Part shown: positions 47,658-57,591 of the stretch, piece by piece
Layout of the letters: every line of letters starts with the position of its first letter
Numbering within the stretch: the stretch's first letter is position 1
Source: Oceanobacillus sp. FSL K6-2867
Lineage (GTDB): Bacteria; Bacillota; Bacilli; Bacillales; Amphibacillaceae
DNA: 64,000 nt
Assembly (NCBI RefSeq): GCF_037963145.1
Contig: NZ_CP150144.1
Location: 2,604,001 to 2,668,000 of the forward strand
Direction of reading: 5' to 3'
Translations under genes and position numbers: made by a program
Notes under the pieces: model-generated
What the model was told of the DNA's origin: nothing
The model's database searches: none
The model's input: the letters and a program-made list of their open reading frames with translations, nothing else

Positions 47658-47999
47658 TTAATCTTTTTGTTTGTCCTCATCTTTTTGAATTTCCTCAGCG
47701 GTAATATGACCATCAGCCCAACATTGAATTTCTTTAATAACTGGTTCTAGATCCTTGCCTTTTTGAGATAGAGAATATTCGATTCGAACAGGGAATTCAG
47801 AATAAATATTCCGTTCCACAATTCCTTCTTTTTCAAGCAGCTTCAGCCGATCAGATAACAGTCTTCCGCTAATAGGCAAATCAGCTTCCATTTCAGAGAA
47901 GCGTTTTGTTCCCTTTAATAATTCAAATAAAATTAAACCCACCCAGCGTGTGCTAAGAAGTCCCATCGCTTTTTCAAAACGTGGACATAATTTTTCCAT
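47658..47999 (-). CDS. HxlR/DUF24-family regulator
   Basis: 113-residue winged-helix regulator. KLCPRFEKAM contains the conserved N-terminal Cys (C4-C6 region) used by YodB, CatR and HypR to sense quinones, aldehydes or disulfide stress. The helix-turn-helix is TKRFSEMEADLPISGRLLSDRLKLLEKEGIVER. TGAGG precedes the ATG. A TTAC-N5-GTAA palindrome lies in its own leader, so it probably represses itself. Its target may also be the divergent aminopeptidase. Confidence 0.9.
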   Translation of the reverse strand: MEKLCPRFEKAMGLLSTRWVGLILFELLKGTKRFSEMEADLPISGRLLSDRLKLLEKEGIVERNIYSEFPVRIEYSLSQKGKDLEPVIKEIQCWADGHITAEEIQKDEDKQKD

Positions 48000-48060
48000 T
48001 ATGATTACCTCATTTCCTATACAATCATTTCAATTTGCTTTATATAAAACATTCCAGTGA

Positions 48061-48073
48061 TTACAAAAAGTAA
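48061..48073. promoter_or_regulatory. CatR-type operator TTAC-N5-GTAA
   Basis: TTACAAAAAGTAA is a perfect inverted repeat of the kind bound by CatR, an HxlR-family repressor. On the minus strand a TATAAT lies just upstream, so binding would block transcription of the HxlR gene. Confidence 0.55.
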
Positions 48074-48299
48074 CTTCTATATTATTATAATAGCACAAAC
48101 CACTAATACCGTAAATAGAACTGACCTATCGTTCTATTGGCAGGAATTTGAAAATATAGAAGGTGATTTTGGCAATTTTCTATTGATTATGGAATAATGA
48201 CTATATGGTACATTCATCCCTCTGACAAAAGACATACTGTTTAAAAAGTAAAGACTTCTGGATGAGACCATTATCTGAAATATCTTGGAGGTTTGAATT

Positions 48300-49544
48300 A
48301 TGGTAAGTCAAAGAACACAAGAGAAGTATGCGGAATTGGCATTACACACAGGTGTTAATTTACAAAAAGGGCAGGCAGTAATGATTAACGCACCAATTGA
48401 AGGGTCAGATTTTACAAAAATCGTTGCTCGGAAAGCATATGAATTAGGTGCGAAGGATGTGCATATTAACTGGGTCGATGATGAATTGACGCTGTTAAAG
48501 TATGAAAACGCTCCAGATCAAGTTATTGAAGACTTCCCGGAGTGGCGTGTGAAGCTCCATGATACATTTGCAGAAGATGGAGCTGCGATATTGCATATCC
48601 GTTCCACGAATCCTGATTTATTACAAAATATTGATCCATCACGTGTTGCGAAGGCAAATAAAGCTGCAGCAGAAGCAATGGTGAATTTCCGTAACTATAC
48701 AATGAATGACAAGATTCCTTGGTCTATCATTTCAATTCCATCAGGTGATTGGGCGCAGAAAATTTTCCCTGACAAGTCAAAAGAGGATGCAGTGGAAAGT
48801 TTATGGGAAGCAATTGTAAGCATTGTACGTGTTGATCAGGATGATCCAATTGCTGCATGGGATAAGCATAATGCAACATTAAAAACAGCACGAGAAGTTT
48901 TAAATAAGAAAAACTATCAAAAATTGATTTTTAAAGCACCTGGAACAGATCTGGAAATGGAGCTTCCACAAGGACATATTTGGAAAGGCGGATCTGCAGA
49001 AGCAGAAACAGGTGTTACATTTAACCCAAATATCCCAACAGAAGAAGTCTTCACCATGCCGCACAAATATGGTGTTAATGGAACAGTATCAAGCACGAAG
49101 CCTCTTAATTACGGTGGCAGTTTAATCGATAATTTCAGCTTGACTTTTAAAGACGGAAAAGTGGTTGATTTTAAAGCGGAAACAGGTGAAGAGGTACTAA
49201 AGCATCTGCTTGACTCGGATGAAGGTGCACGCAGATTAGGAGAAATTGCATTAGTTCCAGATGAATCTCCAATCTCCCAATCCGGATTAATTTTCTACAA
49301 TACATTATTTGATGAAAATGCATCCTGCCATATTGCTCTAGGAAAAGCTTATCCAACAAACTTGGAAGGCGGTTCGGAAATGAGTGAAGAGGAACTGGAT
49401 AGACATGGTGTAAATGACAGTTTGATCCACGTTGACTTTATGATCGGTTCTGAGGCCATGGATATCGATGGTGTAAAAGCAGACGGAACAACGGAGGCAG
49501 TATTCCGTAATGGGACTTGGGCATTAAATGTCAAAGGTGAATAA
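48300..49544 (+). CDS. ampS: M29-family aminopeptidase, AmpS-like
   Basis: 414-residue cytoplasmic metalloaminopeptidase. Two-metal ligands are expected in NIPTEEVFTMPHKYGVNG (Glu, His), DENASCHIALGKAY (His) and LIHVDFMIGS (His, Asp), the pattern of thermophilic aminopeptidase T and B. subtilis AmpS. It removes N-terminal residues from peptides. TTGGAGG is at a good distance before the ATG. A strong terminator follows. Confidence 0.94.
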   Translation: MVSQRTQEKYAELALHTGVNLQKGQAVMINAPIEGSDFTKIVARKAYELGAKDVHINWVDDELTLLKYENAPDQVIEDFPEWRVKLHDTFAEDGAAILHIRSTNPDLLQNIDPSRVAKANKAAAEAMVNFRNYTMNDKIPWSIISIPSGDWAQKIFPDKSKEDAVESLWEAIVSIVRVDQDDPIAAWDKHNATLKTAREVLNKKNYQKLIFKAPGTDLEMELPQGHIWKGGSAEAETGVTFNPNIPTEEVFTMPHKYGVNGTVSSTKPLNYGGSLIDNFSLTFKDGKVVDFKAETGEEVLKHLLDSDEGARRLGEIALVPDESPISQSGLIFYNTLFDENASCHIALGKAYPTNLEGGSEMSEEELDRHGVNDSLIHVDFMIGSEAMDIDGVKADGTTEAVFRNGTWALNVKGE

Positions 49545-49552
49545 AATAATAG

Positions 49553-49585
49553 AAATCCAGCGCTTATACTTAAGCGCTGGATTTT
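49553..49585 (+). terminator. Terminator of ampS
   Basis: AATCCAGCGCTTA pairs with TAAGCGCTGGATT and ends in T residues. Confidence 0.92.
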
Positions 49586-49629
49586 CACTTCTCTGGAATG
49601 AAAACTAATGCTGCAGATAGATTTCTCCC

Positions 49630-49733
49630 AAAAATAGCACCATCGCTCCGTTTTATGGCACCATTTCTCCCCAAAAATAGCACCAATCACCCGTGCAACA
49701 GCACCATTCCGCCAAAAAACAGCACCATCCAAC
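49630..49733. repeat. 21-bp tandem repeat, five units
   Basis: The core AGCACCAT (with GGCACCAT and AGCACCAA variants) starts at about 49636, 49657, 49679, 49700 and 49721, spacing 21, 22, 21 and 21. Between cores lie AAAAATAG/AACAG stretches. The 22-bp step breaks the frame, and the minus-strand reading lacks a proper start, so it is probably not protein-coding. Confidence 0.7.
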
Positions 49734-49802
49734 ATCCACTTCGGACTAAAGCCCCGCAAAGTACAGCATCTTTCAGCAACGTCAATCCACTCAATCGTCA
49801 AG

Positions 49803-51953
49803 CTACATCAATTCATTTTTAACCAATACAGCTTTAATTTTCGTATAGTCATATTCCTCTGGAAGCAATTCTTTCAACGGCTTTAACTTTGGTTCGTCAA
49901 GCTTTTCATGTGCTGCCAGTATAGCTTCTTCCTCTTGGACATTAAAAAAGATTTCCCAGGCCAATGGATAGCCATCTTGAACTGCTTTGAAAATATGATT
50001 CTCAATCGTCATTTTAGAGAAACCTCTAATGGCTGCAATATCCTTTATTGATTTTCCTGATTGGAACATCTGATAGCTGATTAGATGGCTAGGTCGGTCA
50101 TCGGCAGTTTTCATTTCTTTCGGTTTCGAAGGAGCAGTGTCACCAATTCGAATTTTCTTCTTGATATCAGGATGTTCTTGGCGCCAGTCTTGAATAACAG
50201 CTAAGAATGCCTCACCATACTGTTCATATTTCTTTTCACCAATCCCTTTAATTTCCAGCATATCCGCTTTATCTGTAGGGAAATAGCGGCTCAGTTCTTT
50301 TAACGTAACATCGGAGAAAAGAACATATGGTGGTACTTTTTTTTCGTCGGCAATTTCTTTCCGTAATGCACGTAATTTTGCGAATAGATCCTCATGGTAA
50401 TCCGCATCTTCACTTGTGGGAATTGGCGCGGTAAACATCTCAACAGAACGTTTTCCTTTTAATACATCTACTGAATTTTGATTCAATCGTAATGTAGGAA
50501 ACTGGCCTTCTTCGGTTGCGAGTAACTGTTCTGCAATAAGAAACTGTATCCGTTCTGTTAATTCCTTTTCTGTATAAGCAGAAAGTATTCCATAGGTAGT
50601 GATTTGATCAAGACGAAAATCCCGAAGCTTTTTATCTTTGGATCCTTTTAGAACTTTAGCAGTCATTCCGACACCAAAGCGCTCACCCATGCGCTTCACA
50701 CATGAAAGAATCATTTGAGACTCTTCTGTAATATCCATTTTCTCCTGACGTTCCACACAGTTACTGCAGCGATTGCACGAACTCTTTGTTACGTTATTAT
50801 CAAAATAATCGAGTATAAAGGAGGTCAAGCAGCTATGTGTATGGCAATAGTTAATCATCGCTTGTAATTTTCGATATTCATTTTGCTTTGCCGCTTCATC
50901 CATTTGCGACTGCTCAATTAAAAATTTCTGCAATTGGACATCCTGCGGGGAGAACAGAAGAATACAATCACTTGGCTCACCGTCACGCCCAGCACGGCCG
51001 GCTTCCTGGTAATACGATTCAATGTTCATCGGCATTGCATAGTGAATGACGTAGCGAACATTCGATTTATCTATACCCATTCCAAAAGCATTGGTGGCAA
51101 TCATAATGGACTTTTCATCATGAATAAATGCTGCCTGGGCTTCCTTTCTTTCTTGTTCTGATAAACCTGCGTGATATTTGGAAACAGAAATTCCTCGTTT
51201 TGTCAGCTGTTCATATAATGCATCAGCCTGTTTTCGTGTGGCAGTATAAATAATGCCAGATTCCTCACGGTGCTCCTCTAAAAACGACCGAATGTAAGAT
51301 TGCTTGTCCTTTCCTTTAACGAGATGAAAGGAGAGATTTTCCCGTTCGAAACCTGTATTTACTACATGGTCCCCAGAAATATGCAGCAATTCTTGAATGT
51401 CATGAATGACCTCTTCTGTTGCCGTTGCAGTTAATGCAACAAACACAGGGATATTCGATAGCCTTTTCAAATTAGGGACGATGGAACGATAGCTTGGTCT
51501 AAAGTCATGTCCCCATTGTGATATACAATGTGCTTCATCAAATGCTACAAGCACTAGCGGAATCCGCTTGATAATATTGACAAATACAGTGGATTCAAAG
51601 CGTTCTGGTGCAACGTAAACAAACTTATAACGACGATTTTCTATATCACGTAATCGGCTTTGTTGTTCTCCATTAGAAAGGGAGCTGTTGATGTAAGTAG
51701 CTGGAATGCCTAAAGCTTGAAGTGCATCGACTTGATCTTTCATAAGGGAGATTAACGGGGAAATAATGATAGCGGTTCCTTCCATTGACATGCCAGGAAT
51801 CTGGTAGCACAGTGATTTACCACCACCTGTCGGCATAACAGCAAGGGTATTATGCAGTTGTAAAACATGTTGTATCGTTTGTCCCTGTCCTGGACGAAAG
51901 GTTTCGTACCCAAAATAAGTTTGCAGAATTTTTTCTTCTTTTACGAGCGTCAT
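49803..51953 (-). CDS. recQ: ATP-dependent DNA helicase RecQ
   Basis: 716 residues. The helicase core has Walker A PTGGGKS near residue 43, [15 protein letters not shown] and [15 protein letters not shown]. The RecQ zinc site follows ([12 protein letters not shown]... then SCNRCSNC), then the RQC winged helix, an HRDC domain (about 500-580), and an extra C-terminal helix-turn-helix ([21 protein letters not shown]) of the HTH_40 type, which makes it longer than B. subtilis RecQ. It unwinds DNA in recombination and repair. AAAAGGAG precedes the ATG. Confidence 0.95.
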   Translation of the reverse strand: MTLVKEEKILQTYFGYETFRPGQGQTIQHVLQLHNTLAVMPTGGGKSLCYQIPGMSMEGTAIIISPLISLMKDQVDALQALGIPATYINSSLSNGEQQSRLRDIENRRYKFVYVAPERFESTVFVNIIKRIPLVLVAFDEAHCISQWGHDFRPSYRSIVPNLKRLSNIPVFVALTATATEEVIHDIQELLHISGDHVVNTGFERENLSFHLVKGKDKQSYIRSFLEEHREESGIIYTATRKQADALYEQLTKRGISVSKYHAGLSEQERKEAQAAFIHDEKSIMIATNAFGMGIDKSNVRYVIHYAMPMNIESYYQEAGRAGRDGEPSDCILLFSPQDVQLQKFLIEQSQMDEAAKQNEYRKLQAMINYCHTHSCLTSFILDYFDNNVTKSSCNRCSNCVERQEKMDITEESQMILSCVKRMGERFGVGMTAKVLKGSKDKKLRDFRLDQITTYGILSAYTEKELTERIQFLIAEQLLATEEGQFPTLRLNQNSVDVLKGKRSVEMFTAPIPTSEDADYHEDLFAKLRALRKEIADEKKVPPYVLFSDVTLKELSRYFPTDKADMLEIKGIGEKKYEQYGEAFLAVIQDWRQEHPDIKKKIRIGDTAPSKPKEMKTADDRPSHLISYQMFQSGKSIKDIAAIRGFSKMTIENHIFKAVQDGYPLAWEIFFNVQEEEAILAAHEKLDEPKLKPLKELLPEEYDYTKIKAVLVKNELM

Positions 51954-52299
51954 GAAAGAGACTCCTTTTCATAAAATGATAGTTTAACAGAATCAGATAT
52001 TTACAGCTGTTTTTACCATAAGGGCATGACACAAGGAACCCCTCAGGTTTTTAGTTTTTCGCTTTAGAGAAAGTATTACAGCTTTTCAATGCATGATAGA
52101 TTTATCCTAACATATTTTTGATTAGACTGTCAGCAGGAGAAACGGGTAAATACTTATCTTATCAAGTAAGTTGATAACTGGTAAAACAGAGGAGCATAGA
52201 GGGTATTCCCCTGTCTTGTAAAAATGCATTTCTTTTGGATCTAACTTATCCTAAAATGCATTAAGAGATTCGATGAACATTTCCTTTGACAACACCATT
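51954..52299. other. Intergenic stretch between recQ and brnQ
   Basis: No gene is visible. AAAATGCATT occurs twice 28 nt apart (52224 and 52252). The rest is ordinary AT-rich sequence that should include the recQ promoter. Confidence 0.35.
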
Positions 52300-52327
52300 T
52301 AAAAAGCTGACCTCAACAGGTCAGCTT
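52300..52327 (-). terminator. Terminator overlapping the end of brnQ
   Basis: AAGCTGACCT pairs with AGGTCAGCTT over a four-base loop and runs into T residues on the minus strand. The stop codon of brnQ lies in the stem. Confidence 0.85.
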
Positions 52328-53604
52328 CTCCATTTGGATACGAATAGTCCAATCAGGCCCCCGACAAGTGCAGGGGCAACCCAGCCTAATCCTAATGAGA
52401 AAAATGGAAGGTTTTCCATGAATTTAGTCACTGCTTGCAGCTTAAATCCGAATGCAGTTAGACCATCATATAAGCTAAAGACAGCTGTGAGTAGAACTGC
52501 ACCACGATAAACGGGTTTTGCGCCACCGAATAACCTATTCATAAATGTAAGAAGGATAAGGACAATCGTTATCGGATAAATAAACACAAGCACTGGAACA
52601 GAGTAATTAATAATTGTATTTAATCCTTGGTTCGCAATTAAAAAGCTGATAATCGTTCCCGTTAAAATGACCCATTTATATGGGAGCTTTGTCGTTTTGG
52701 AGAAAAATTCACCAGAAGCTACAACAAGACCAATGGATGTGGTGAAGCATGCTAATATTACGATAGCTCCAAGTAATAATGTTCCGAAATTACCAAAAAT
52801 AATACTCGCCGCTCGAGACAAAATTTCTCCGCCATTTGCAAATTCTCCATTAACAGCCATCTTGCTTCCAATCCAGCCAAGTGAGCTATAAACAATGATT
52901 AAGCTGATTCCAGCAATTGCGCCGGCTTTCAAAGTAGATTTTATCAAGCCAATTCGAGTTGTGATGCCCCGCTCTTTAAACGCATTTACAACGATAATCC
53001 CAAATGCGAGGGCGGCAATCGCATCCATCGTCAAATACCCTTCCATAAAGCCAGTAAAAAAGGGGCCGTTTCGATATTTTTCAGTCGGTGTGAGCGAGGC
53101 AGTATCTAAGGTGAGGAAACTGCCAACACTTAATCCAATAATAGCGATTAATAAAATTGGAGTAAGATACTGACCGATTTGATCTACCATTTTCGATGGG
53201 TTGATACTAAATAAAAAAACAAGTATAAAGAAAATAACTGTAAAAATAAATAATGCAATTGGTGAGCTTCCTTTTGTAAATGGTTCAATACTCATTTCGT
53301 ATGCAACCGTAGCTGCCCGTGGTATCCCAAAAAACGGGGCAATTGCCAGATAAATGATAGAAGTAAAGATCAATCCGAACAATGGGTGAACATGGTCCGA
53401 TAATTCCCTTGCATCATTTTTAACAAAAGAAATAGCAGTCACAGCAAGAATTGGCAATCCAACCCCAGTAATAATAAAGCCGCTTATTGCAGCCCAATAA
53501 GCAGTTCCTGCGTCAATCCCTAATGTTGGCGGGTATATTAAATTGCCCGCTCCAAAGAATAAAGCAAAGAGCATAAAACCAATCGTAAATGTATCTTTAT
53601 TCAT
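52321..53604 (-). CDS. brnQ: Branched-chain amino acid transporter BrnQ
   Basis: 427-residue symporter for leucine, isoleucine and valine with 12 helices. The N-terminus FMLFALFFGAGNLIYPPTLG and the segment GIPRAATVAYEMSI are diagnostic of the LIVCS family. It is a single gene. Upstream, near 53660, TTTTGAAAATTT resembles one half of a CodY box, which would suit control by branched-chain amino acids, but the match is partial. Confidence 0.95.
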   Translation of the reverse strand: MNKDTFTIGFMLFALFFGAGNLIYPPTLGIDAGTAYWAAISGFIITGVGLPILAVTAISFVKNDARELSDHVHPLFGLIFTSIIYLAIAPFFGIPRAATVAYEMSIEPFTKGSSPIALFIFTVIFFILVFLFSINPSKMVDQIGQYLTPILLIAIIGLSVGSFLTLDTASLTPTEKYRNGPFFTGFMEGYLTMDAIAALAFGIIVVNAFKERGITTRIGLIKSTLKAGAIAGISLIIVYSSLGWIGSKMAVNGEFANGGEILSRAASIIFGNFGTLLLGAIVILACFTTSIGLVVASGEFFSKTTKLPYKWVILTGTIISFLIANQGLNTIINYSVPVLVFIYPITIVLILLTFMNRLFGGAKPVYRGAVLLTAVFSLYDGLTAFGFKLQAVTKFMENLPFFSLGLGWVAPALVGGLIGLFVSKWRS

Positions 53605-53945
53605 AACATAAAGCCTCCGAGATATATAAGTAAATTAAACTTCTACTTTTGTTGTATTTTGAAAATTTAGCCTATTATCAGACAATTTAAATAAATGATT
53701 CCGTAAATTTTACAACGAGAATCATCGTAACAAGACTGTTAGTACTTGTCAATGCCCGTTGTGAATTGCTGCAGCGGACTGGCTTACAGAACCAATATTA
53801 AATTTATAATGAACAACCAGCATACCTATATAATATTTTATAATTACCTTTATATTTCATCATTTACTAAAAACGCTCAAATCATTTACATTTCATGGAT
53901 ACATCTATAAAATAACGTTTATAAAAATTGCTTAGGGGGGTTGAG
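53605..53945. other. Divergent region between brnQ and the antiporter
   Basis: A degenerate CodY-like sequence near brnQ and a promoter for the antiporter are the only signals seen. CGGACTGG near 53777 recalls the end of the 45.3-kb element but is too short to count. Confidence 0.35.
53885..53913 (+). promoter_or_regulatory. Probable promoter of the antiporter gene
   Basis: TTTACA, 17 nt, TAAAAT, about 30 nt before the start codon. Confidence 0.5.
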
Positions 53946-55796
53946 ATGGTTCCTTCATTGTTATTTGAAATCATGATCATTGGTTTACTTGGAATTGGAT
54001 CACAATGGGTAGCGTGGCGTTATCGATTACCTGCGATTGTCGTAATGGCCATTACCGGATTATTAGTTGGTCCAATTTTTGGATTTATAAACCCTGAGGA
54101 GAGCTTTGGACCGATGTACAGTCCGATTATTTCGGCGGCGGTTGCAATTATTCTTTTTGAAGGGAGCCTAAACCTGAGCTTTAGCGAGCTGCGTGGTGTA
54201 GGGAAATCGATTTTCCGAATATCGACGGTTGGGGCATTTATTGCATGGATACTCGGATCTTTAACTGCTCATTATGTTGCAGGTCTTTCTTGGGCGGTAG
54301 CTTTTGTTATTGGTGGTTTGTTTATAGTAACCGGACCAACTGTCATTATGCCGTTGCTCAGACAGTCAAAATTAAAAGCAAGACCTGCTAAAGTTCTGAA
54401 ATGGGAAGGAATTATCGTTGATCCAATTGGTGCGTTACTGGCAGTCTTTGCTTTTGAAATCATCACATTTATTACGGCAATTGACCCTGATGGTACGCAG
54501 CTTTTTATGTTTTTCGCAGCTTCCTTATTTGCGATTATTCTTGGTTGGGCGCTGGGGCGTGGTTTGGGATGGATGTTTGAAACAGGACATATTCCTGAAT
54601 TCCTAAAATCTCCGGCAGTGGTTGTCGTTGTTATCTTTTGTTTTACAGCAGCAGATGAAGTCATGCATGAAACAGGGCTTTTATCTGTAACAGCAATGGG
54701 AATAACACTAGCTAATATGGGGATTAGTTCAATCTCTGATATGCGCCATTTTAAAGAAAATATCTCTGTGCTGCTCATATCAACGATTTTTATTATGCTT
54801 ACAGCTTCCTTGGAAATGGACACCATTCTGCATATATTCAGTCCGAATATTATTGGTTATGTTCTATTAATGATGTTTGCTGTTCGTCCATTATCCATTT
54901 TTATAGCAACGATTGGTACAGGATTATCCTTTAATGAACGTGCACTTGTTGGTTGGATTGCTCCGCGAGGGATTGTTGCATTAACAGTATCAGGCTACTT
55001 TGCGACTGTTTTCGCCGAGGCGGGATATGAGGATGCTTCTATCTTAACAACATTAACATTTGCACTTGTAATCTTCACCGTTTTGGCCCATGGCTTTTCT
55101 ATCGGCTGGCTAGCAAAGAAATTAGATTTATCCATGACAGGCAAACCAGGTGTGCTGCTTGTTGGCAGTAATCCGTTTACTGTTGAATTATCCAAGTCCT
55201 TAGCGAAGGTTAATGTTCCAGTTATGATTATTGATTCATCATGGGAACATTTAAGTTTAGCTAGAAAGTCGGGTGTATCTTTTTATTACGGGGATATACT
55301 TTCCGAACAAACGGAACATCATTTAGATACTATTCCGTATGAATACTTGCTTGCGATGACAGATGACCGAGCATTTAATTCCTTAATCTGTACGACATTC
55401 CTGCCAGAGTATGGCAGAACAAACGTGTTTAAAGCAAGTCCATTCAACCAGCTTGATAACGGCTATGCAAAAGGAGTCGTTTCCAAGGTAGGTGGAAGAA
55501 TTCTATTCGATAAAAAATTTCCGCTGGAAACATTGATTGAAAAAATTGAGATTGGTTATGTGTTCCGTCAAACAACATTGACAGAGCAATTCAACTTTGA
55601 AGCATATAAAGCAGAGAAAGACTCATCAACCATTTTCTTATATTTAATCAAGCCTTCTGGACAATTGAAGTTTTTCTCTGAGGAGATGCGTACTGTTCCT
55701 GCGATAGGCGATAAAATCATTAGTTTGACTCCACCTACAAAGGAGCAGGCAAAAATTCAAGCAAAATTGGAAAGCAATCGTTCATTAAACGAGTAG
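53946..55796 (+). CDS. CPA-type cation/proton antiporter with cytoplasmic RCK-like domain
   Basis: 616 residues. Residues 1-400 hold 12-13 membrane helices of the sodium (potassium)/proton exchanger fold. The ion-binding segment reads WEGIIVDPIGALLAV, with Val-Asp where NhaP has Asn-Asp. The C-terminal part begins with a Rossmann (TrkA-N-like) domain, GVLLVGSNPFTVELSKSLAKV, and ends with a TrkA-C-like region, suggesting gating by nucleotides or cations. Ion specificity is uncertain. AGGGGGG is five bases before the ATG at 53946; an upstream TTG in frame overlaps that site and is less likely. Confidence 0.88.
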   Translation: MVPSLLFEIMIIGLLGIGSQWVAWRYRLPAIVVMAITGLLVGPIFGFINPEESFGPMYSPIISAAVAIILFEGSLNLSFSELRGVGKSIFRISTVGAFIAWILGSLTAHYVAGLSWAVAFVIGGLFIVTGPTVIMPLLRQSKLKARPAKVLKWEGIIVDPIGALLAVFAFEIITFITAIDPDGTQLFMFFAASLFAIILGWALGRGLGWMFETGHIPEFLKSPAVVVVVIFCFTAADEVMHETGLLSVTAMGITLANMGISSISDMRHFKENISVLLISTIFIMLTASLEMDTILHIFSPNIIGYVLLMMFAVRPLSIFIATIGTGLSFNERALVGWIAPRGIVALTVSGYFATVFAEAGYEDASILTTLTFALVIFTVLAHGFSIGWLAKKLDLSMTGKPGVLLVGSNPFTVELSKSLAKVNVPVMIIDSSWEHLSLARKSGVSFYYGDILSEQTEHHLDTIPYEYLLAMTDDRAFNSLICTTFLPEYGRTNVFKASPFNQLDNGYAKGVVSKVGGRILFDKKFPLETLIEKIEIGYVFRQTTLTEQFNFEAYKAEKDSSTIFLYLIKPSGQLKFFSEEMRTVPAIGDKIISLTPPTKEQAKIQAKLESNRSLNE

Positions 55797-55812
55797 GAAA
55801 ACATACTAAGAT

Positions 55813-55860
55813 TAGCGGGCAAGACCATTGATGAATGACCTTGCCCGCTATTTCTATTTT
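55813..55860 (+). terminator. Terminator of the antiporter gene
   Basis: TAGCGGGCAAG pairs with CTTGCCCGCTA, followed by TTTCTATTTT. Confidence 0.88.
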
Positions 55861-55946
55861 CAGGAGTATAGTATGGAATGAAAGAAAGCTCAATTATAGC
55901 TTTAGGGATAACGTATCTGAATCAATTTATGGCACAGGAAACGATG

Positions 55947-55988
55947 AAAAAAGCCTAATTCCTTCGTGTTAATTGAGAAATTAGGCTT
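55947..55988 (-). terminator. Terminator of the homocysteine methyltransferase gene
   Basis: AAGCCTAATT pairs with AATTAGGCTT; six T residues follow on the minus strand. Confidence 0.88.
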
Positions 55989-56006
55989 CCACATATTATT
56001 AATCTA

Positions 56007-57059
56007 TCAGGCTTTCAGTCGATAATTTAAATTGTGCTCTTGAAGTGTTTTGTCTTTCCCAAACAAGAAGTGCTTCTCCATATCAGGAGAGTATTTCGAA
56101 TTAACTGTTTCAATGCCTACAGCTTCTGCCACTGCCCGCAGCATCGCTGGTGAGGCACCACAGCAAAGTCCAATATAATTAATGCCTATATCTTTTGCCT
56201 CTTTCGCCCACTCAGCTAGCTCGTAACGGTTGTGGTACAGCGGATCCAGGGCAGTAGGAAAAGTTGTTTCTGTAGGTAAGTGACAACTGCATCCTCCATC
56301 GGGCAAGTTAAAGAATGTTGGATTTTCTTCTGTAGTACGATATGGAATTGGTAATCCTGCTACATATCCATCTACATTTTTTCGAATGTCAGCAAGGTAT
56401 GGCTGCATCGTTTCGGGACCTCGGAAACAATTCATTCCAACCACTAATGCGCCTTTTTCAGAAAGTATTTTACAGGATTCTTCCACGGTGAAACCATCTC
56501 TTAATATATTCTCACCCATTAATCCTAATGTAATAACTGCTGGCAGACCTTGTTTGGTGATTTCCTCTAGTGCTATTAACGCCTCTTCATGATAATAAAA
56601 TGTTTCACCATTTATGAAGTCGACACCTTCTTCTTTACACCATTTCACCATCTCTTCAAATATACTTCTAACTTTATCCTTTGATTCAGGTAAATCTGGA
56701 TTGAAAATATTAGTATTCGATATATTTCCAGCTACCAGCGCTTCTTCTTTTGGATGCTCTTTTGCAACCTCTTTTGCTAAACGAATGGCATTTCTGTTTA
56801 AAGGCTCTAATAAATCTTCTTTACCGATAATCCGCATTTTTTCCCGGTGGGCATTGTATGTAAAAGCTAATACAACGTCAGAACCAGCATTCATATAATC
56901 CCTATATGCCTGTTTCAATGCCTCAGGATTATCCAGAGCCACCTCAGGAACAAAGGATCCTGCCTGCAAATATCCCCTTCGTTCCAATTCAAATAAATAA
57001 CCTTCTCCTGCAATTACAGTTCCTTCTTTTAAACGTTCCTCTAAACTTCGCTTCATCAT
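56007..57059 (-). CDS. Homocysteine S-methyltransferase family protein, BHMT-like
   Basis: 350-residue zinc methyltransferase. The three zinc cysteines are visible: C211 in GMNCFRGP and C299-C300 in GLCCGASP, at the same spacing as in betaine-homocysteine methyltransferase. It should methylate homocysteine to methionine, with betaine or another small methyl donor; there is no folate or cobalamin domain. AGGAGG suits the second of two adjacent ATGs (57056) best. A SAM-I riboswitch controls it. A halotolerant bacterium with betaine would fit a betaine donor, but this is inference. Confidence 0.9.
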   Translation of the reverse strand: MMKRSLEERLKEGTVIAGEGYLFELERRGYLQAGSFVPEVALDNPEALKQAYRDYMNAGSDVVLAFTYNAHREKMRIIGKEDLLEPLNRNAIRLAKEVAKEHPKEEALVAGNISNTNIFNPDLPESKDKVRSIFEEMVKWCKEEGVDFINGETFYYHEEALIALEEITKQGLPAVITLGLMGENILRDGFTVEESCKILSEKGALVVGMNCFRGPETMQPYLADIRKNVDGYVAGLPIPYRTTEENPTFFNLPDGGCSCHLPTETTFPTALDPLYHNRYELAEWAKEAKDIGINYIGLCCGASPAMLRAVAEAVGIETVNSKYSPDMEKHFLFGKDKTLQEHNLNYRLKA

Positions 57060-57114
57060 TTTTCCTCCTTCTGATTTTTATTGGTTGTTATGCCTGGGCA
57101 AGTTAAATAGTGAA

Positions 57115-57150
57115 AATAAAAACCCCCTTCCTAAAATAAGAAGAGGGTTT
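57115..57150 (-). terminator. SAM-riboswitch terminator before the methyltransferase gene
   Basis: AACCCTCTTC pairs with GGAAGGGGGTT with one wobble, then five T residues on the minus strand. Confidence 0.9.
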
Positions 57151-57169
57151 GGCTGTGTGCTAAGTACTC

Positions 57170-57268
57170 TTCTTATCTTCAAGCTTCACGCTTCTGGAAT
57201 TAGCACAGTACTAAAAGTCTGTTGCTGAGGTTTCACAGGGCCAGTCCCTCTACCTCTCTTGATAAGAA
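57170..57268 (-). promoter_or_regulatory. SAM-I riboswitch (S-box) of the methyltransferase gene
   Basis: On the minus strand TTCTTATCAAGAGAGG, AGAGGGACTGGCCC, TGTGAAACCTCAGCAAC and the closing GATAAGAAG are in S-box order. Confidence 0.97.
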
Positions 57269-57408
57269 TATTCGGTATTATTTTTATTATCACATACAAT
57301 AAGTCAAATTTTTAAAAAAGTCAAGACAAATTTTAAAACAGTAAATATTTTTATAAAAAGTTAAGCTTTATTCCAGCATAAACCAGGCGATTATGCTTTA
57401 GTCCTTGA

Positions 57409-57591
57409 TTATTCATCTATTTCTTCCAGCTGGCGATTCACTTCCGCAATCTCACCCTCCAACCGAATTAACTGCTCTTCTGCAGAGGAGACTCTGCCCT
57501 TAACGTATTCCAGCTTGTCCATATCACTTTGAATACGAACATAATCGGATTTCAATTCATCCAGCTTTGCTAGCAGTTGCTGCTTTGTCAT
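57409..57591 (-). CDS. Small coiled-coil protein, SE1832-like
   Basis: 60 residues, almost entirely a charged heptad-like helix (LDELKSDYVRIQSDMDKLEYVKGR, then EEQLIRLEGEIAEVNRQLEEI). It resembles the SE1832 family of small Firmicute proteins without known function. GGGGGT precedes the ATG. It stands alone. Confidence 0.75.
   Translation of the reverse strand: MTKQQLLAKLDELKSDYVRIQSDMDKLEYVKGRVSSAEEQLIRLEGEIAEVNRQLEEIDE

Noticed and set aside
49349..49801. Minus-strand frame of 150 codons with a Trp/Cys-rich repeat
   Set aside because: Starts at a TTG without binding site, runs antisense into ampS and its terminator, and the 21-bp repeat changes frame inside it.
53655..53670. CodY box before brnQ
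   Set aside because: Only the right half fits the consensus; about four mismatches in fifteen positions.
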